7,302 bases of DNA, from NCBI GenBank assembly GCA_003557445.1, contig PWOK01000274.1:1-7302 (forward strand). The letters are read 5' to 3'. This document shows, piece by piece, positions 5,073 to 7,302 of the stretch. A program made the translations under genes and the position numbers. A model generated the notes under the pieces. That model saw nothing but the letters and a program-made list of their open reading frames with translations. It did no database searches and had not been told where the DNA came from. The stretch's first letter is position 1, and each line of letters begins with the position of its first letter. The DNA is from Halanaerobiaceae bacterium. GTDB lineage: Bacteria > Bacillota_F > Halanaerobiia > Halanaerobiales > CSSED10-376.

Positions 5073-7302
5073 ATGGATTTAAAAATTGTTGAATATGATA
5101 ACAAATATGCTAAATCTCTGGCAGAAATGTGGAACAAGAGTTCTGATAACTGGGGTGGCAGTGATAATCTTACCACAGAAGAAGATATTATCATGGAAAA
5201 TGAAAATTCAGCCAACCTTCATATTTATCTAGCTCTGGATGGTGATACTGTAATAGGTTACTGTAGCCTATCCGAATACCAGGAAGATGAAGGAGCACTT
5301 TATATTCCCTTATTAAATGTCAGGCCTGATTATCATGGTAAAAAGGTGGGTAAAGCCCTGGTATTAAAAACAGTAGAACGTACAATTGAGTTAGGCTGGC
5401 CTAGACTGGACCTTTATACCTGGCCAGGAAATACAAAAGCAGTTCCTTTATACAAAAAAGCTGGTTTTTTCTGGGAAAAGCGGGATAATACTACTCACCT
5501 GATGAATTTTATCCCTTCTGTTTTAAATATTGAAGCAATCAAAGATTATTTTAAGGATATAGACTGGTATAATGATAGTAAACTGGAAATTGCAATAGAA
5601 CCTGATGGTAATGAAGAAGATAATTTCTGTTTTTATGAATATAAATGGGAAAAAGATAACACAAAGTTAAGAATTGGTTTTGAAAGAAGGGGTAGGGGCT
5701 TAAGATTAATTGAAACCGATGATTATCTGATTAAAGCCTATCTTGATCAATATGAACTGGTTTTTGGTAAGAATTATAAGATTTTCTATCAAATCAAAAA
5801 TAAAACGGGTAAAAGTCTAGAAATAGAATTACAGGGTATTAATGATAAAAATATCAAATTTGATTTTAACAAAAAAATCACAGTGGAGAATGAAAAATTA
5901 ATATCTTCAGAGTTTTATGTTGATACCATACAAAAACAACAAAAACCTGAAAAAACACATCCAGGTGTTATCACCAATCTGAAAATCAATGGGAAAAAAG
6001 CACAATTTAAACTGGGAATCAAACCAGAATATCCTGCCAATATTCATATGGTTACTCTGGATGAAGAAAATTATCTAAATGTTGAACAGGAATGTCATTT
6101 TATTATCGAAAACTGTTATAAGGAACCGGCTGAGTTTACATATTATTTACCTGAAAATGATAAAATATCTTTTTCTAAAGATAAAATTCATGTTAACTTA
6201 GAGGCTGAGGAAATAACTACAGTTAGTTTAAAATATATTTTGCAGGATTTCTTTGTTCTCTCTGCAGAAACTGATGTAAAAGTTAATCTAAAAAAATCTA
6301 CGACTTCTTTCAAGAAAAAATTAAGACAGCTTTTCAGGGGTAATCAGGGTATTTTCGGTGGTCAAACAGATCATGACTGGGTAATCTGTAATGGTAGATA
6401 TTCTGTTTTTCTGAATAAAAATAATCATTCTATAAAAATTAATAATTTTAAAGATGGCTGTCAGGGAACTTCTATTTCTTTTCCCAGAATTGGGAAGCCT
6501 TTTTCAATTGAATTTTCCAAGAATGAACCTGAAGAAGTTTGTTGGGAAAAAGAAGATGAAAATATAAAATTGATTGCTCACTATAAATCAAAAGATTTTC
6601 CTGAAATAGAAATTGATTCAGTAACTGTTTTAGAAAATAGTGGTCTGGTAAAACATTATTATCAATTATGTAATACATCTCAATCTAAAACTTCAAGAGA
6701 AATATTTTTTGCTGACTGTTTTCATCATTATCTAAAAGATGGTTTAATCCCTTATGATGGAAATATTTTAAAAATAAAAGATAATAACCACAGTCATTTA
6801 AACTTTTTTGATATGGATTTAATCAATGAAAACTGGTTATTTTCTGAAAGCAAAAACTGTAGCAGAGGAATTATCTGGCCTGAAGATAAGAAATTAACAT
6901 CGTCAGACTGGACATATTCTATCAAATATAATTTTGGTCATCTCGATAAAAAAACAAAAGTAAAAACCAGTCCCATAATTATTGCGGTAGGTCTTTTTTC
7001 TGACTGGAAAAAATTCAGGAAATTTGCTCTTAAAAACCAGGATCCAGAAAAAGCCAAACTAATAAATGAATATTGTATAGAAATCAATAAGGGCAATCCA
7101 ATCTTAAAAGCTGGTAAAGCCAGCCCTGTTGTTTACCGAAACCTGGGAAAATCAAACCTGTCTGGTACCTTAAATATTACCTCAGAAAAAGATAATTTTT
7201 TATCAAAAAGTACAGTAGTAAATAGAAAAGATAACAATATATTGGCCAAAACTGATATTAATATTAAAAAACCAGGAATCATTGATACTGTTGACCTGGA
7301 AT
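5073..7302 (+). CDS. Large protein with N-terminal GNAT domain and long beta-rich extension (3' partial)
   Basis: The frame runs open from this ATG to the last base, giving at least 743 residues with no stop. Residues 1-145 are a GNAT acetyltransferase domain. YIPLLNVRPDYH is the beta-4 strand, H88-G-K-K-V-G93-K the acetyl-CoA loop, LDLYTWPGN (112-120) beta-5, and LYKKAGF (126-132) the segment after it. A normal GNAT stops near here. This one continues for about 600 residues of alternating hydrophobic strands with repeated immunoglobulin-like traits. A candidate beta-sandwich lies at about 230-310, another at 350-410, and a larger beta region starts at about 426 (GIFGGQTDHDWVICNGRYSV). A further Ig-like start is near 690 (VVYRNLGKSNLSGTLNITS). 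The fold resembles carbohydrate-active or NEW3-like accessory domains only loosely. There is no signal peptide, so a cytoplasmic location is inferred. The substrate is unknown. Confidence 0.85.
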   Translation, partial: MDLKIVEYDNKYAKSLAEMWNKSSDNWGGSDNLTTEEDIIMENENSANLHIYLALDGDTVIGYCSLSEYQEDEGALYIPLLNVRPDYHGKKVGKALVLKTVERTIELGWPRLDLYTWPGNTKAVPLYKKAGFFWEKRDNTTHLMNFIPSVLNIEAIKDYFKDIDWYNDSKLEIAIEPDGNEEDNFCFYEYKWEKDNTKLRIGFERRGRGLRLIETDDYLIKAYLDQYELVFGKNYKIFYQIKNKTGKSLEIELQGINDKNIKFDFNKKITVENEKLISSEFYVDTIQKQQKPEKTHPGVITNLKINGKKAQFKLGIKPEYPANIHMVTLDEENYLNVEQECHFIIENCYKEPAEFTYYLPENDKISFSKDKIHVNLEAEEITTVSLKYILQDFFVLSAETDVKVNLKKSTTSFKKKLRQLFRGNQGIFGGQTDHDWVICNGRYSVFLNKNNHSIKINNFKDGCQGTSISFPRIGKPFSIEFSKNEPEEVCWEKEDENIKLIAHYKSKDFPEIEIDSVTVLENSGLVKHYYQLCNTSQSKTSREIFFADCFHHYLKDGLIPYDGNILKIKDNNHSHLNFFDMDLINENWLFSESKNCSRGIIWPEDKKLTSSDWTYSIKYNFGHLDKKTKVKTSPIIIAVGLFSDWKKFRKFALKNQDPEKAKLINEYCIEINKGNPILKAGKASPVVYRNLGKSNLSGTLNITSEKDNFLSKSTVVNRKDNNILAKTDINIKKPGIIDTVDLE

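Noticed and set aside
6472..6678. 68-codon minus-strand open frame
   Set aside because: It is antisense to the large GNAT-fusion gene, whose frame continues through it without a stop. No ribosome binding site supports it.

Overview
The window is AT-rich (mostly A/T, with long A and T runs and AT-ending codons) and has strong AGGAGG-type ribosome binding sites and compact gene spacing. This points to a low-GC Firmicute, plausibly an anaerobic clostridial or Halanaerobiales-type organism. That placement is inferred from composition and gene style, not from a marker gene.

Bases 1-2906 are the right-hand part of a transposon of the Mu/Tn7/Tn552/IS21 supergroup (DDE transposase plus AAA+ ATPase). 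Its genes run left to right: a 5'-truncated DDE transposase (D,D-35-E triad and a Mu-type C-terminal barrel), an ExeA/TniB/TnsC-like ATPase overlapping it by one base, and two small unrecognised genes that overlap each other. A strong hairpin terminator follows. The right end carries two abutting imperfect 24-bp repeats and appears to finish in ...ATAACA at base 2906, which reads TGTTATGAGACATG... on the other strand. The left end and the transposase start lie outside the window.

Bases 2907-3704 (minus strand) are the N-terminal three fifths or so of a XerC/D-like tyrosine recombinase. The transposon end cuts it exactly between two codons. The catalytic Arg and Lys are present, but the HxxR, H/W and Tyr part is gone; if the insertion was simple, that remainder should lie beyond the unseen left end. 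A weak promoter and a clear ribosome binding site precede its start.

Bases 3845-4873 (minus strand) form a two-gene operon: a small GNAT acetyltransferase, then a nitroreductase-family flavoprotein, closed by a hairpin terminator. A 199-bp divergent promoter region (4874-5072) separates it from a large plus-strand gene. That gene begins at 5073 and is still open at the end of the window (at least 743 residues). It has an N-terminal GNAT domain followed by roughly 600 residues of unrecognised, beta-rich sequence, and is the most unusual chromosomal gene here.

No rRNA, tRNA, CRISPR array or Cas gene was seen.
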